From contig JPHH03000018.1 of assembly GCA_000750105.3 (NCBI GenBank), forward strand, positions 248,001-312,000: a stretch of DNA of 64,000 nucleotides, given 5' to 3'. The translations under genes were made by a program, and so were the position numbers. The notes below the pieces were generated by a model that worked only from the letters and a program-made list of their open reading frames with translations, was not told where the DNA came from and searched no databases. The first letter of the stretch is position 1; every line of letters begins with the position of its first letter. The stretch comes from Tolypocladium sp. Sup5 PDA-1 (lineage: Eukaryota > Ascomycota > Sordariomycetes > Hypocreales > Ophiocordycipitaceae). This document shows positions 55,145-64,000 of this stretch, in pieces.

Positions 55145-55256
55145 CGCGAGTGACGATTGCAGGGTCTCGTAATGGTCATAGCTGAGGTTGTGCTTGGGTA
55201 CGTTGGTAGTGAAGAATCGACTAGTGAGCTGCAGAGTACGCCAACTGTGGGTGAGG

Positions 55257-55275
55257 TTTGATATATATATATATT
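55257..55275. repeat. AT dinucleotide repeat
   Basis: An (at)n run lies about 115 bp upstream of the monooxygenase ATG on its strand. It could act as a TATA-type promoter element. Confidence 0.6.
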
Positions 55276-56044
55276 TGTTTCTTCGGTCGCTTCTTAGAAA
55301 TGAAAAGGGACTCCGTAGGATACGCTCCATGCTGCGGCTTGGTTGAAGAGCAACCAACCCAATAACATGAAAGGTTGGTTCCTGAGATGGTGAATTGATG
55401 CAGAATTGATTGACGCTGAAAGCTGACTCATTCGTTTAGTCGAGGATGACCGAGGTTGATAACCTAGTCGTTAAGGATTTCGTTACCAAAAACGTATTGT
55501 GCCGATATAGGAAAATCGATTGGTGACGAAGGATCTGACAGTCGAAACTCGGGTAATAGCCGATGGTAAGAATATAAAAGGATACAAGCCAATTACTCAA
55601 ATCACTTTGATTACGACCCGGTCGTTAACTTTCTTCGGCATTTCGACTGCAGCAAGTTGGGCTTTTGAATGTGCAGTTTTATCCCCGCCTTCGGGGCGGA
55701 GCAAATGAGACCACGTCAGCCTCCGGTACCCGATGGCACCCAAGTTCGTCATGTTGACGCGGCCTGCTGGCTAATGAGAGGAAAGAACTCTTCATGCCGC
55801 GATTGGCCTGCTGCCAGGCACTAATAAGCGAGGGCACCGGGATGTGCCGTATCTCCGGGGTACTCGGTCCACCTTGTGCTGCTTCAACGTCGCCATTGTT
55901 CCATCTGTAGTCCGAATATACTTCCCATTTGTATATACTTGCCCGCCTGGTTCGTGCCGATCGCCGGGTATGAAATGGGCCACTTGGTCCCTTGTACGTA
56001 GTGCCCAGGCACATGAAATACCGGAAATCATGAGCTTATCTACT
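55276..56044. other. Intergenic gap
   Basis: Upstream sequence of the monooxygenase and possibly the lost N-terminal part of the HET gene. Overlapping frames on both strands lack motifs. Confidence 0.4.
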
Positions 56045-56829
56045 AGTTACGCGCCTCATTACCGGTTGCTCACAGCCTGTTCCTGGTGCTGGAGCATCTC
56101 CAACACCCGACTGCTCGCCGCCATTTGTGGATCGACACCATCTGCATCAACCAGAATGATCTTCATGAGACGAGTATTCAGGTCCTGCACATGCTCAACA
56201 TATATCGCGGCGCCACTCAACTTCTGTTCTGGCTTGGGGAGGGATCAGAGACGTCGCCTCTCGCCATAGATCCGATGCAGAGCCTCGACCAGACCTTAGA
56301 ACGAAAAGGCGTCATGTTCAGAGTCCACGAACCGGGGGCGTTATGAACAGTTTAAAGCCATTTGTGACGCCTTCGGCGAGCTGCTTGAGCACCCTTGGTT
56401 TGTCCGGAGCTGGATCCGTCAAGAGCTGTCGGTCGGCAAAGACGATGTCGTGCTGTGCAGGAGAGACAGCCGAGGAGCATGGGGGATCACTTGACATCCC
56501 AAGCTTCCCGGTAGACTACACAAAGTCCGTGTTGGAGGTGTACCAGGACACCGTCAAGTACTTTATTAATTCGTGACCGAAACTTGGACATCCTGGCACT
56601 CCTCCTCACTACCCGCAACGCTCGCTCGGCCACCGATCTGCCCTCGCGGGTTCCCGACTGGCGCGTTCCGGCGAGCGAGATCCCCATCTCGAGGCACTGG
56701 GATTTTATCTCGATGATGTTCGCCGCTTCAGTACTCCACAGCAAAGCACAGCCGCAATGCCACAACGAGAAGGGTATTCTTCGCTGCAAGGGCTTCATCG
56801 TCGATTGTATCGAAAAACGGCTCGACTAG
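56045..56829 (+). pseudogene. HET-domain protein, degraded
   Basis: The plus strand reads VAHSLFLVLEHLQHP, then the diagnostic HET block LWIDTICINQNDLHE and IYRGATQLLFWLGEG at 56086-56240. After a frame change, ICDAFGELLEHPWFVRSWI and QELSVGKDDVVLC follow at about 56345-56460. After another break come LDILALLLTTRNARSATDL and VPDWRVPASEIP at 56584-56690, and a stop at 56829. Stops and frame changes between the blocks, and the lack of a start, mark a pseudogene. HET proteins trigger heterokaryon incompatibility and cell death when mismatched alleles meet; no partner gene is seen here. Confidence 0.7.
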
Positions 56830-57947
56830 GTCAATTCGTCCTGGAAGGGCAACGCTTCGATGTTTAAAAGACAGCCGCGCCTAGCCGACCTTTGAATGAC
56901 CTGTAATTTTATGACAAAATATTCGATCGGCTATTGGTGCTATGTGATTGGTGCTGATTTGACATCTCGGCAGCGCCGTCGCCCTGTGGCGAATCGCACG
57001 TACATCCGAATACATGACCTGCCCTGTTCCGGGGATTGAATTTAGTCTTGTATTTGTACACCCTCGACGATTAGGTGAGACGAGCGTCTACGGGGACGTA
57101 TCAGCCTATGGGTTCGCCCTCCTCGATGCTGCCGCCTCTGCATGGTCCAATTTAGGAACTGAGTCGCGGATGCCACTCTGTGGCGAGTTAGTGCGTGTCT
57201 TGATTGAAATATCAGTTTCGCTCCGGGTCAGTGGCGCTCGACTCTATCTCCTTCATCTGGACATCTGCCTAGGCGCTGCTTACGCCGACACCAGTGCGAA
57301 GGCGACCCATTCCGCATCATGCATGCGATTCCCATCGTTTGACCCGTCTTGAACGGGAAGTCGATGTGGCCGCGCCTCCCTCGGACATGATGTAGGCTGT
57401 CACGTTCAGTCATTATTTGGTTGAGCTAGGCTTTATGAGGACTTTGAAGATGGCTTCGGTGCTTGTTTCTAACCTTATCTGGCACCTGGGCACATCGTTC
57501 CGTGGTTTGGGGTTGGCGCTTGTCCCGTATTGCCACATAGCTGAGTGCCGACTCTCCCCTTCGATCCAACTAAAATATCCGCCTCGGAACCCCGGCCCGC
57601 CATATGTACCTAGACGACTCAATCGGTCGGACAAAGCACTGTGCCAATTGGCTCCTTCCATATCGGCTTAAAAAGGATGGCTCGGACAGTTGCCGCCTTT
57701 GATCTCTCCGGCGATCTCCTTCCCCAAGAGATCTAAGAGATCTGGAGGCTTCGATCAACTGGTTGCTTCATTACACACCTTCAGAATTCAGTATAGTTGA
57801 GGCAGTTTGCCACATAGTAGCAACGGATAGAGCTCCGATGTGTTGGGTTATAAAACATACGAGCACCACTCCGTGTTGAAATAAACCCTCGACATCCGAG
57901 TTGAGAATAACCACAACACAAACTCGAATCGGCACACTTTTGTCAAA
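56830..57947. other. Gene-poor stretch
   Basis: Open frames at 57014-57352 (plus) and 57413-57661 (minus) have no family. The last about 150 bp would be the promoter of the dead peptidase. Confidence 0.4.
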
Positions 57948-58695
57948 ATGAAGTACGGCAGCCTTCTTAGCGTCGTCGCTACTGGCGCTGGCGTTCTTGC
58001 GATGCCCGGCAACCCTGATGAGACTCAGTATGAACGCCGCTCCGTCACAGGTCCTTGGGCCGGTGCCGTCCAAGAAGGAAACGGTTGAAACTTTGTCACA
58101 GGAACTTTTACCGTTCCCCAAATCAGCGGTCAGGACTCGTCTACTGGCGTGGCGGTTTGGGTAGGCATCGATGGGCTGAGGTAATGCACCAAAGTGAAGC
58201 AAAAAGACACAAGGAGCACGTCATTGACGAGAAACGCGGCTCAGCTGTCAGTCGGCAATTTGGCAAACGGGCCATACGTTCACGAGCGACGGATCCATCT
58301 ACAACTAGTACGAATAGTGGCCGAACCCGCCTGTATACGGCAGCGAGTTCACTGCCAGTCCCGGGGATCAGGTCCGAATGACCATCAACGCTTATTCTAC
58401 GACCTCCGGAAACTCCAGCCTCGAAAACCTGACCACTGGGCAAAAGGTGACCATGGAAATGCCCGATCAGCAGTACCCCCTTTGCCTCCAGGACGCCGAC
58501 TGGATTCTCGAAGACTACGGACGAGTCCCGCTCGTCGACTTTAGGACCATTGAGATCATGGACGCTCACGCTTCCGGCGCGGCCTGCCCTTCCGACCCTT
58601 CCGGCGCTAAGATTGTCAACATTGTCTCCGACGGCCGCGAGAGGACGAGCTGTGCTTCAGACGCGAATGGAGTGAAGTGCGACTACGTTGCATAG
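57948..58695 (+). pseudogene. G1-family glutamic peptidase, inactivated
   Basis: It starts with an intact leader (MKYGSLLSVVATGAGVLA) and family blocks GPWAGAVQEGNG, then TGTFTVPQISGQ and GVAVWVGIDG. After a disturbed stretch (58180-58250) that may have been the intron, it continues with the Gln block IWQTGHTFTSDGSIYN, then WPNPPVYGSEFTASPG and the Glu block DADWILEDYG. A stop lies at 58695. Premature stops sit exactly at positions where the family has Trp: TGA at 58086-58088, TAG at 58306-58308 and TAG at 58315-58317. All are what a G-to-A change makes of TGG. Both catalytic residues are still readable. It is only distantly similar to the intact peptidase at 30.3 kb, so it is not a recent duplicate of that gene. 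Confidence 0.8.
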
Positions 58696-59241
58696 TCAGG
58701 TGGGCTGTTGAGACTGGGAGCAGAGGCAGGCTCCGGGATAGTACATGTAGAAGCTCAGATGATGGTCCGGCAGGAATACAGCAGCGTCCGCAGTACTTCC
58801 TAGTTGCTTCCCGCGAGCCATTGGTCCTCCTTTGCAGGTGATCCGTCAGTGTTGGCCCGGCTCAGCTACGCTCCTGGTAGACCATCCCCATTTGTCCCTC
58901 GTGCCGACTATTATTCCCTGCTACCTGCATTAGTGCCTGCACAGCCGGCCTGCTCCGCGGCCAGTCCTGTTGAGCCGTAGCAACCAACGGGCATCCCTCC
59001 TACTGCTACGTATATATAGCTCGAGTGCAGCGCCATCCTTTAAGGCTGTTTACAAGCACCCGCACATACAGTCCAGCTCGCCATACAATTATATATTTCC
59101 TTACAGCCGCTAAGAAAGCCGGTAAAATGAGCGCCCAAGACGCCGACATGCCCCCTCCCTTCCTATAACGACGCAATCTCCACGCCGGGCCGACGTCCTC
59201 CACAGCCCTGTCCCACGCCTCTAGCATTTCAATCCATCGAT
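58696..59241. other. Intergenic gap
   Basis: Promoter region of the next gene, with tatatata at about 59011-59018. No other feature. Confidence 0.4.
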
Positions 59242-59640
59242 ATGACCATGGCTCAACAATCTATGACCGGGCCTCTACCAACTCCCTTCCCTAAATCTGC
59301 GGACCTTTGGCAGAGCCGAGATGTTACTCACGAGGACTGGGCTAGCTTCATATCTAGCCTAGCAGCCGCTCGCGATGGCGATGATGATAAGAAAGAGCTA
59401 GAAGCAGACACATTGGGATCAAACGAACTTCAGCGAATGCGTAGCGTCCTGGCGACTTGGAACGAGGCTTTCTTTGAGCCGAGGGGCTGCAAGGTCGTCA
59501 CTGCGGGGTCAGAGGAGGAGAAGCAGGCGGCAGCATCTAAGGATGGTTCTTGGAGGTTCGTATTTAACAAGGACCAGATTGGCATTCAGATTGGAGGCGG
59601 ACTGGTTGGGATCGATGTGTCAAACCCTCAGACAAAGTGA
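59242..59640 (+). CDS. Hypothetical conserved-type fungal protein, 132 residues
   Basis: A single exon with a plausible context (catcgATGacc) after a leader-like stretch. There is no signal peptide or transmembrane segment, so it is cytosolic or nuclear. The sequence is globular and mixed, with Trp/acidic patches (DLWQSRDVTHEDWASFIS, DGDDDKKELEAD) and WNEAFFEPRGCKVVTAG in the middle. A W-N-x-x-F-F-x-P-R-G pattern like this occurs in uncharacterised small Sordariomycete proteins as far as I recall. No function can be given. Confidence 0.55.
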   Translation: MTMAQQSMTGPLPTPFPKSADLWQSRDVTHEDWASFISSLAAARDGDDDKKELEADTLGSNELQRMRSVLATWNEAFFEPRGCKVVTAGSEEEKQAAASKDGSWRFVFNKDQIGIQIGGGLVGIDVSNPQTK

Positions 59641-60342
59641 ATCGGTGTGTGGCACGCAAGCGTAGTGGAAGGCGTCAATCTACGGGGGGTTTTTCTTCAC
59701 GCTCGCTGCTAATTTAAGTATATTCTTCATACCACTTGGCCTTTTGGACGAGCCTGGATCTGGCCACTACCCCTGATTGCATGATGCCTGAGCCCTCAGC
59801 TATATTGGATTGAAGTGGAGAGGGTATCCTCAACTGCTGACCTTTACATCCGGGGTACATCGAGGAGCGCCTCGTGTCGGGGGCAAGTTGATGATTGAGT
59901 TCAGCAGACACTGCTGCCACTCACGTCCATGCCATCGGGCCGAATCCGCATGGTGATTTCGCCTTCCAGTAGTCCGTACTCCGTAGACAACGGATCTCGA
60001 AAGGGCGAGCGGGTAGTTAATAATACCGCACCGCTTAACGCGGTGGATCGGCTTCGGCGGGCGCCATGTAACATACAGGGTAACTGCCAGCTACCACCTG
60101 TGTGCTCTCAGTTGCAATCTACGTCCTAAACAATCGTTCCCCGCAGCGAAACCCTGCAAGGCGTTCCTAGTCTACCTGTCAACGCAGGATGGAACAGCCT
60201 GCAAAGCGCTAAATGGGAGGGAGAAGGGAGGTGGGGATCGGGGGTATGGGAGTATTGGGGAAATCGGCCGCTCATTGCCGTTAACATATCCGTAATGCCT
60301 TAAAATTAGCTTGATGTTAGGTAACAACTACCGTACCAACAT
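59641..60342. other. Intergenic gap
   Basis: No recognisable gene. It ends at the inverted repeat. Confidence 0.4.
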
Positions 60343-60420
60343 ATAATTTCAGTAGATTCAGACACCTATTTAGCCCTGCCGCTTAGATAGCAAGGGGGTG
60401 TCCGAATCTACTAGAATTAT
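60343..60420. repeat. Imperfect inverted repeat (24-bp arms)
   Basis: The arm 60343-60366 (ataatttcagtagattcaga and following cacc) pairs with 60397-60420 with three mismatches around a 30-base loop. It stands 134 bp beyond the 3' end of a CENP-B-type gene and may be a MITE or a pair of transposon ends. Confidence 0.65.
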
Positions 60421-60553
60421 ACGGCAGACCAAAATATATCTGGTACCCATTCTTCTGTTTGCTCAGCTGCTCGCCGCCCCGCCAGCCGGACGATTCCGCC
60501 GAGACCAAGCATGAATACGACGACGCTGACGAGGATGCCGACAACGTTGGGTC

Positions 60554-61072
60554 TCATGACGAGTCGCTCACAGTTGCATCCTTCATCATCTTGTAGCGCC
60601 GCAGCTTGTACCTCGCCTTGAAGCGACTTCGCCTTCCCTCACTCCATTTGGGCATGGACATTCCGTCGTAGCGGGGCAGCTCGTACCCCAACCCCGTGGC
60701 ACGTTGCCGCAGCATGTTTGCAGTGACAGAGTCTCTCCCTGCGAGCGACTCATACCAAACCACCCATTCGATCAGTGCCTCCTCCAGTTCCTCCCATTTT
60801 GCTGTGCGGTGTCGCTTCCGGTCGTCAGCCAGGCACGACGCCTCTGCGGCCGCCTCAGTGTCGTCCATCGAGTCGTACTTGTAGCTCACGATCTCACTGA
60901 CGGTGCTAGAGTTGAGATAGCAGCCGTAGGTCTCCTGCCACCATGTAGACGCATCGGTTTGTGTCTTGGCTGTGTCTTGGTTGAAGAACCAGGCTCGAAG
61001 GGCTCGTCTCTGCGCATTGGTGATGGGTCTCCGAGGTTTACCGCCGGCGGCCGTTGTGGTACTGGGCCCCAT
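60554..61072 (-). CDS. Solo CENP-B/pogo-type DNA-binding protein
   Basis: A single open frame of 172 residues from the ATG at 61072 (MGPSTTTAAGGKPRRPIT). It shows the N-terminal helix-turn-helix of the CENP-B/ABP1 kind (TNAQRRALRAWFFNQ, SSTVSEIVSYKYDS) and then the second HTH (KWEELEEALIEWVVWYES, VTANMLRQRATGLGYELP) with the end FKARYKLRRYKMMKDATVS. In pogo transposases a DDE domain of some 200-300 residues follows; here the frame stops right after the DNA-binding part and no DDE remnant is readable downstream. It is either a truncated transposase or a domesticated DNA-binding protein. The frame itself has no lesion. Confidence 0.65.
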   Translation of the reverse strand: MGPSTTTAAGGKPRRPITNAQRRALRAWFFNQDTAKTQTDASTWWQETYGCYLNSSTVSEIVSYKYDSMDDTEAAAEASCLADDRKRHRTAKWEELEEALIEWVVWYESLAGRDSVTANMLRQRATGLGYELPRYDGMSMPKWSEGRRSRFKARYKLRRYKMMKDATVSDSS

Positions 61073-61989
61073 ATTCTGGACGGATTGGTGCAATACTACA
61101 GCATCACCGGATGGTTGTGGGGGTGATCGTCAGGGGCCTCAGAGACTAATTTGAAGTGCAGGTAAAAAATGCAGTACTGTACTGTAAGCTGCGGGTGAGG
61201 GACTGTGAACGCGGTGTTGCTGTCTTCTGTCAAAAGGTGAAGTGGCTGTGGCTGCCGATCGATTTATATATTTCACTATCCATTTCGTGGTTGTATGCAA
61301 ACGCTCCATCCTTATGATCAAACAGTGGCAAATTCGCATTCTGCGTCTCCTGTCAACGGCCAGCAAGGCCCGGGCCGGTGAATGCGTGTTAGTTGGCCTT
61401 ACGCAGTATACATTTAGGTATCCCTTGGTGAGCCTTCGACCGCTCCTGCCTTCCTTGGTCAATCTGCGTCACGATTGGCCACTGCCAATACTTACGAGGT
61501 GCATTCATTAAAGGGCCAGAGGCGCGGGATGGTCGACTTAGGGCGAGACCCCCTGGTGCATTTGGATGGTGTCGATCCCTTGATGGGCAGACACCCGTCT
61601 GCAACACTTCGCGATTGGCTGTCATGGGACTGCAAGTCCAGCCATCTTTCTCGCGCTGTTTGTTATAACGACGCCCAGGGTCATTCGGGTAATTAATTCA
61701 ATCTAATATCGCAGGCTAATATCTATAATACTTCTCATACGTCTTCTACTTAGTAGGCGACCACGGTCGTTTACGATATCGGCGGCGAGGCTATAATACA
61801 TAGCACCGTACCACTTACTTAGGCAGGAATTAGCTAAACTAGGGCAGGATTTCGCTATCCCCTATATTAACTACCTCATACTTATACTATCTAAGCAATC
61901 CTCCGCCTAGAATATTAGCCACCCCCTACTCTATACTAAATGCATGCCCGTCTGTCCCCATGCATTCATGCAATAGGCGCCTGGGCACA
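61073..61989. other. Intergenic gap
   Basis: No gene recognised; 61690-61930 is AT-rich. The right end is the 3' flank of the permease gene. Confidence 0.4.
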
Positions 61990-63860
61990 CTATATAAATA
62001 CGTGCGCAATGCGCCTCCAGCGAGGCCAGGACGCAACCTTCTCGCGATACGCGTTGATATCGTCCCAATCCAGCTCACGCCGACCAGTGTCGATATCAAT
62101 GTTACGGATGGAGATGTAGCCCTCGCGCTTCCACAGGTACCCAACTGCCCAGAAGAACAGGATGATTGGCGCCGCGAGGTAGGCCTGGAAGAAGGACTGA
62201 GCGGTGCCCACGCCGGATTCTCCGATGGGCGCGGCGATAGCAGTGTAAAACTGCCGATAATACATTAGCAACCGAACGTGTTAGACAGTAGGTATGGAGT
62301 GGGCGTACCTGGGCCATTAGGCAGATGATGTTGAGGAACAGCCCTAAGTATGAACCATAAATGCCAAGTGGAGCCTTAAAAGGGATCTCGTCTAGGCTGT
62401 GTCCCTGATACTTCCACGCGTGTCGGAATCGGATGTGAGCGACGCAGACGGAGCCCCATGTGAAGAGAACCGCGAGACCACCGAGGGACAGTAGCCAGGT
62501 AAAGACCACGGGACCCGTGGCACTCAGACTGACATAGGCAATTGGACCAAAGATAATCATGGCAATGACCGACGCAAGAGGGCGGCCTGACTTGTCGATG
62601 TAGGTAAAGATCTTTGGGGCGTAGCGCTGTTGTGCAAGAGCAGTAAGAGTTCGTGAGCCTCCGTATACTGCAGAGACACTAATAGATAGAACAGAGACGA
62701 GGATAGTGAGGTTCATGAAGCTATCGAAGCCTTTGAGACCGGCGTATTTGCCAACAAGCACAAAGGGAGAGGCCTTGGGGTCATTATACGCTCCAGCAGT
62801 GAGCAGCGTCGGGTCATTTGGGTTGATGAGTAGCCCGACGAAGAACAGTCCGAGGATGTAGAAGAGGGTAATACGCCAAAAGACTTGCTTGATGGCACCC
62901 GGAAGCGCCTTGACGGGGTTCTTCGACTCGGCAGCTGCAAGGCCAACTAGCTCAGTCCCGGAAAAGGAGAAGGCGGCAGTGACAAACACGGAACAGAAGC
63001 CCTTGAAGCCATTTTGGAAGGCACCGGGATTATACCAGAGTCGGGCTCCCCAGTACTCGTCATATAGGCCACCGCTGGGGCCGCCACCGCAGACGAGGAC
63101 TAGCGCGATGATCATAAAGATAACCGTGGCACTTAGCTTGAACACGGCGGACCAGAACTCCTCTTCTGCATAGCCAATTGCTCCAAAGACGTTGACGATA
63201 ATGAGGACGACGAGGAAGAGACTGATCCAGACGGCGGTTGAGATATTAGGGTTCCAGTATTGAATGGTAATGCCACAGGCTGTTAATTCCAGAGGCAGCA
63301 CCGAGGCCCATTGCAAAACGTAGTTCCAGCCCATGGCAAAGCCCCACGATGGGTCGATGAATCGAGCCGAATAAGTATAGAAGCCTCCGGACACGGGGTA
63401 CATGACGGCAAGCTCACCAAGAGCGTAAACTAGAGAGTCAATGAGTGAGCATTCCTGGGTCAGAAAGATGGAGCTAGCTCAGCAGGGCACACTTACCGAC
63501 GTTGAACATCATGATGCCAATGATGGAGAAATCGACAAACAGAGAACCAGCGCCACCGTTGTACAGAGCACCACCGGAGCCGACAAAGAAGCCGGCGCCA
63601 ATAGAGCCGCCAATAGCAATCATGTGCAAGTGGCGCGTCTTAATGGGCCGCTCAAGCTCGACGATGCCATACCCATAGTGAGCCTTCTTGAAGGATTCGA
63701 TGTTTACTCCAGTGCGGGTCGCCCAGTTCTCGTCTTGCTGCGCAATGACTGGCAGCGCGCCCTTGGGGAGGACGGTGCTCGTGCCCTTTTCCGTGAGCCC
63801 ATTGTCGCCTTTTTCGACGGCTGAAGAGCTCACGTCGACGTGCTCGTCCTTGCTGGACAT
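61990..63860 (-). CDS. Amino acid permease (YAT family, fungal basic/general type)
   Basis: Three exons on the minus strand (63860-63497, 63429-62309, 62250-61990) with 67- and 57-bp introns encode 581 residues. An N-terminal cytosolic tail of about 70 residues is followed by RPIKTRHLHMIAIGGSIGAG, the family's first-helix motif. Then come VYALGELAVMYPVSGGFYTY across the first splice site, FSGTELVGLAAAESKNPVKA in helix 6-7, and QQRYAPKIFTYIDKSGRPL. The C-terminus after the last helix ends VASWPRWRRIAHVFI. About 12 helices are expected. The enzyme class imports amino acids by proton symport at the plasma membrane. It is intact and runs towards the CENP-B-type gene, which lies downstream on the same strand. 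Confidence 0.92.
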
Positions 63861-64000
63861 GATGATGGATCTTGGGCTTGCGCCTTTGGAAGTTGAAAGT
63901 ATTTGGGATACCGAGTGGTGGTATTAGGAGCAGCAGAGTGAGAAGGAAGCTTGCAGAGGGAAGCTGCACGAGAAGAGATGAGACATAGCAGACGCGAGGG

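Noticed and set aside
60704..61126. 140-residue plus-strand frame
   Set aside because: It is antisense to the CENP-B-type gene, whose frame has clear HTH motifs.
1..64000. CRISPR arrays, bacterial operons, riboswitches
   Set aside because: The window is clearly fungal nuclear DNA and no regularly spaced repeat array is present.

Overview
The window is nuclear DNA from a filamentous ascomycete. Most genes have short introns (about 50-135 bp) with GTRNGT-type donors. The gene content is typical of Pezizomycotina: Zn2Cys6 regulators, a HET protein, glutamic peptidases, an EthD protein and copia/pogo relics. A nuclear copy of mitochondrial DNA carries trnA-trnF-trnK in the order I know from Sordariomycete mitochondria, so a Sordariomycete, perhaps Hypocreales, is the best guess; the species cannot be named from this. 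The layout is accessory in character: gene islands separated by long stretches with no recognisable genes, broken genes and transposon remains.

Left part (1-21 kb). A heavily broken DUF7223-type secreted protein gene (1.1-3.0 kb) is followed by an intact periplasmic-binding-protein-like membrane protein (3.4-5.1 kb). Then come the relic of a FAD monooxygenase, an intact secreted protein with four cysteine-rich repeats (10.2-10.9 kb), a decayed hevein-domain gene and a decayed Zn2Cys6 regulator. From 13.5 to 21.1 kb lies what looks like the edge of a secondary-metabolite cluster: an intact salicylate-hydroxylase-like monooxygenase, a frameshifted DHA2 MFS exporter, a frameshifted AflR-like regulator and an intact EthD protein. 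No core synthase is present. A 42-bp perfect palindrome flanked by an 11-bp duplication sits between the exporter and the regulator.

Middle (21-31 kb). This holds the mitochondrial insert, a 352-nt stretch with only two G residues, a copia gag relic, a DUF3505-type fragment, a small secreted protein, a spliceable C-terminal fragment of the ER membrane complex subunit EMC1, and an intact G1 glutamic peptidase.

Right part (31-64 kb). A broken ankyrin gene interrupted by a MITE-like block is followed by a copper amine oxidase (33.6-35.8 kb), a Zn2Cys6/Fungal_trans_2 regulator and a frameshifted SDR. Next is a compact group that may work together on amines (41.7-52.4 kb): a regulator with one frameshift, a hexapeptide O-acetyltransferase, a flavin amine oxidase divergent from it, a RidA-family protein, an amino-acid/choline-type permease and an alpha/beta hydrolase. 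Import, oxidative deamination by two unrelated chemistries, disposal of imines and acetylation would fit together, but this is inferred from families only. The rest holds a pogo transposase relic, a second FAD monooxygenase, a HET pseudogene, a second G1 peptidase killed by three Trp-to-stop changes of G-to-A type, a solo CENP-B-type DNA-binding protein and a YAT-family amino acid permease at the right edge.

Several otherwise well-preserved genes carry one or two single-base indels. Either they are young pseudogenes or the assembly has residual indel errors. The two cannot be told apart from the sequence, so these entries are typed as pseudogenes with that caveat.
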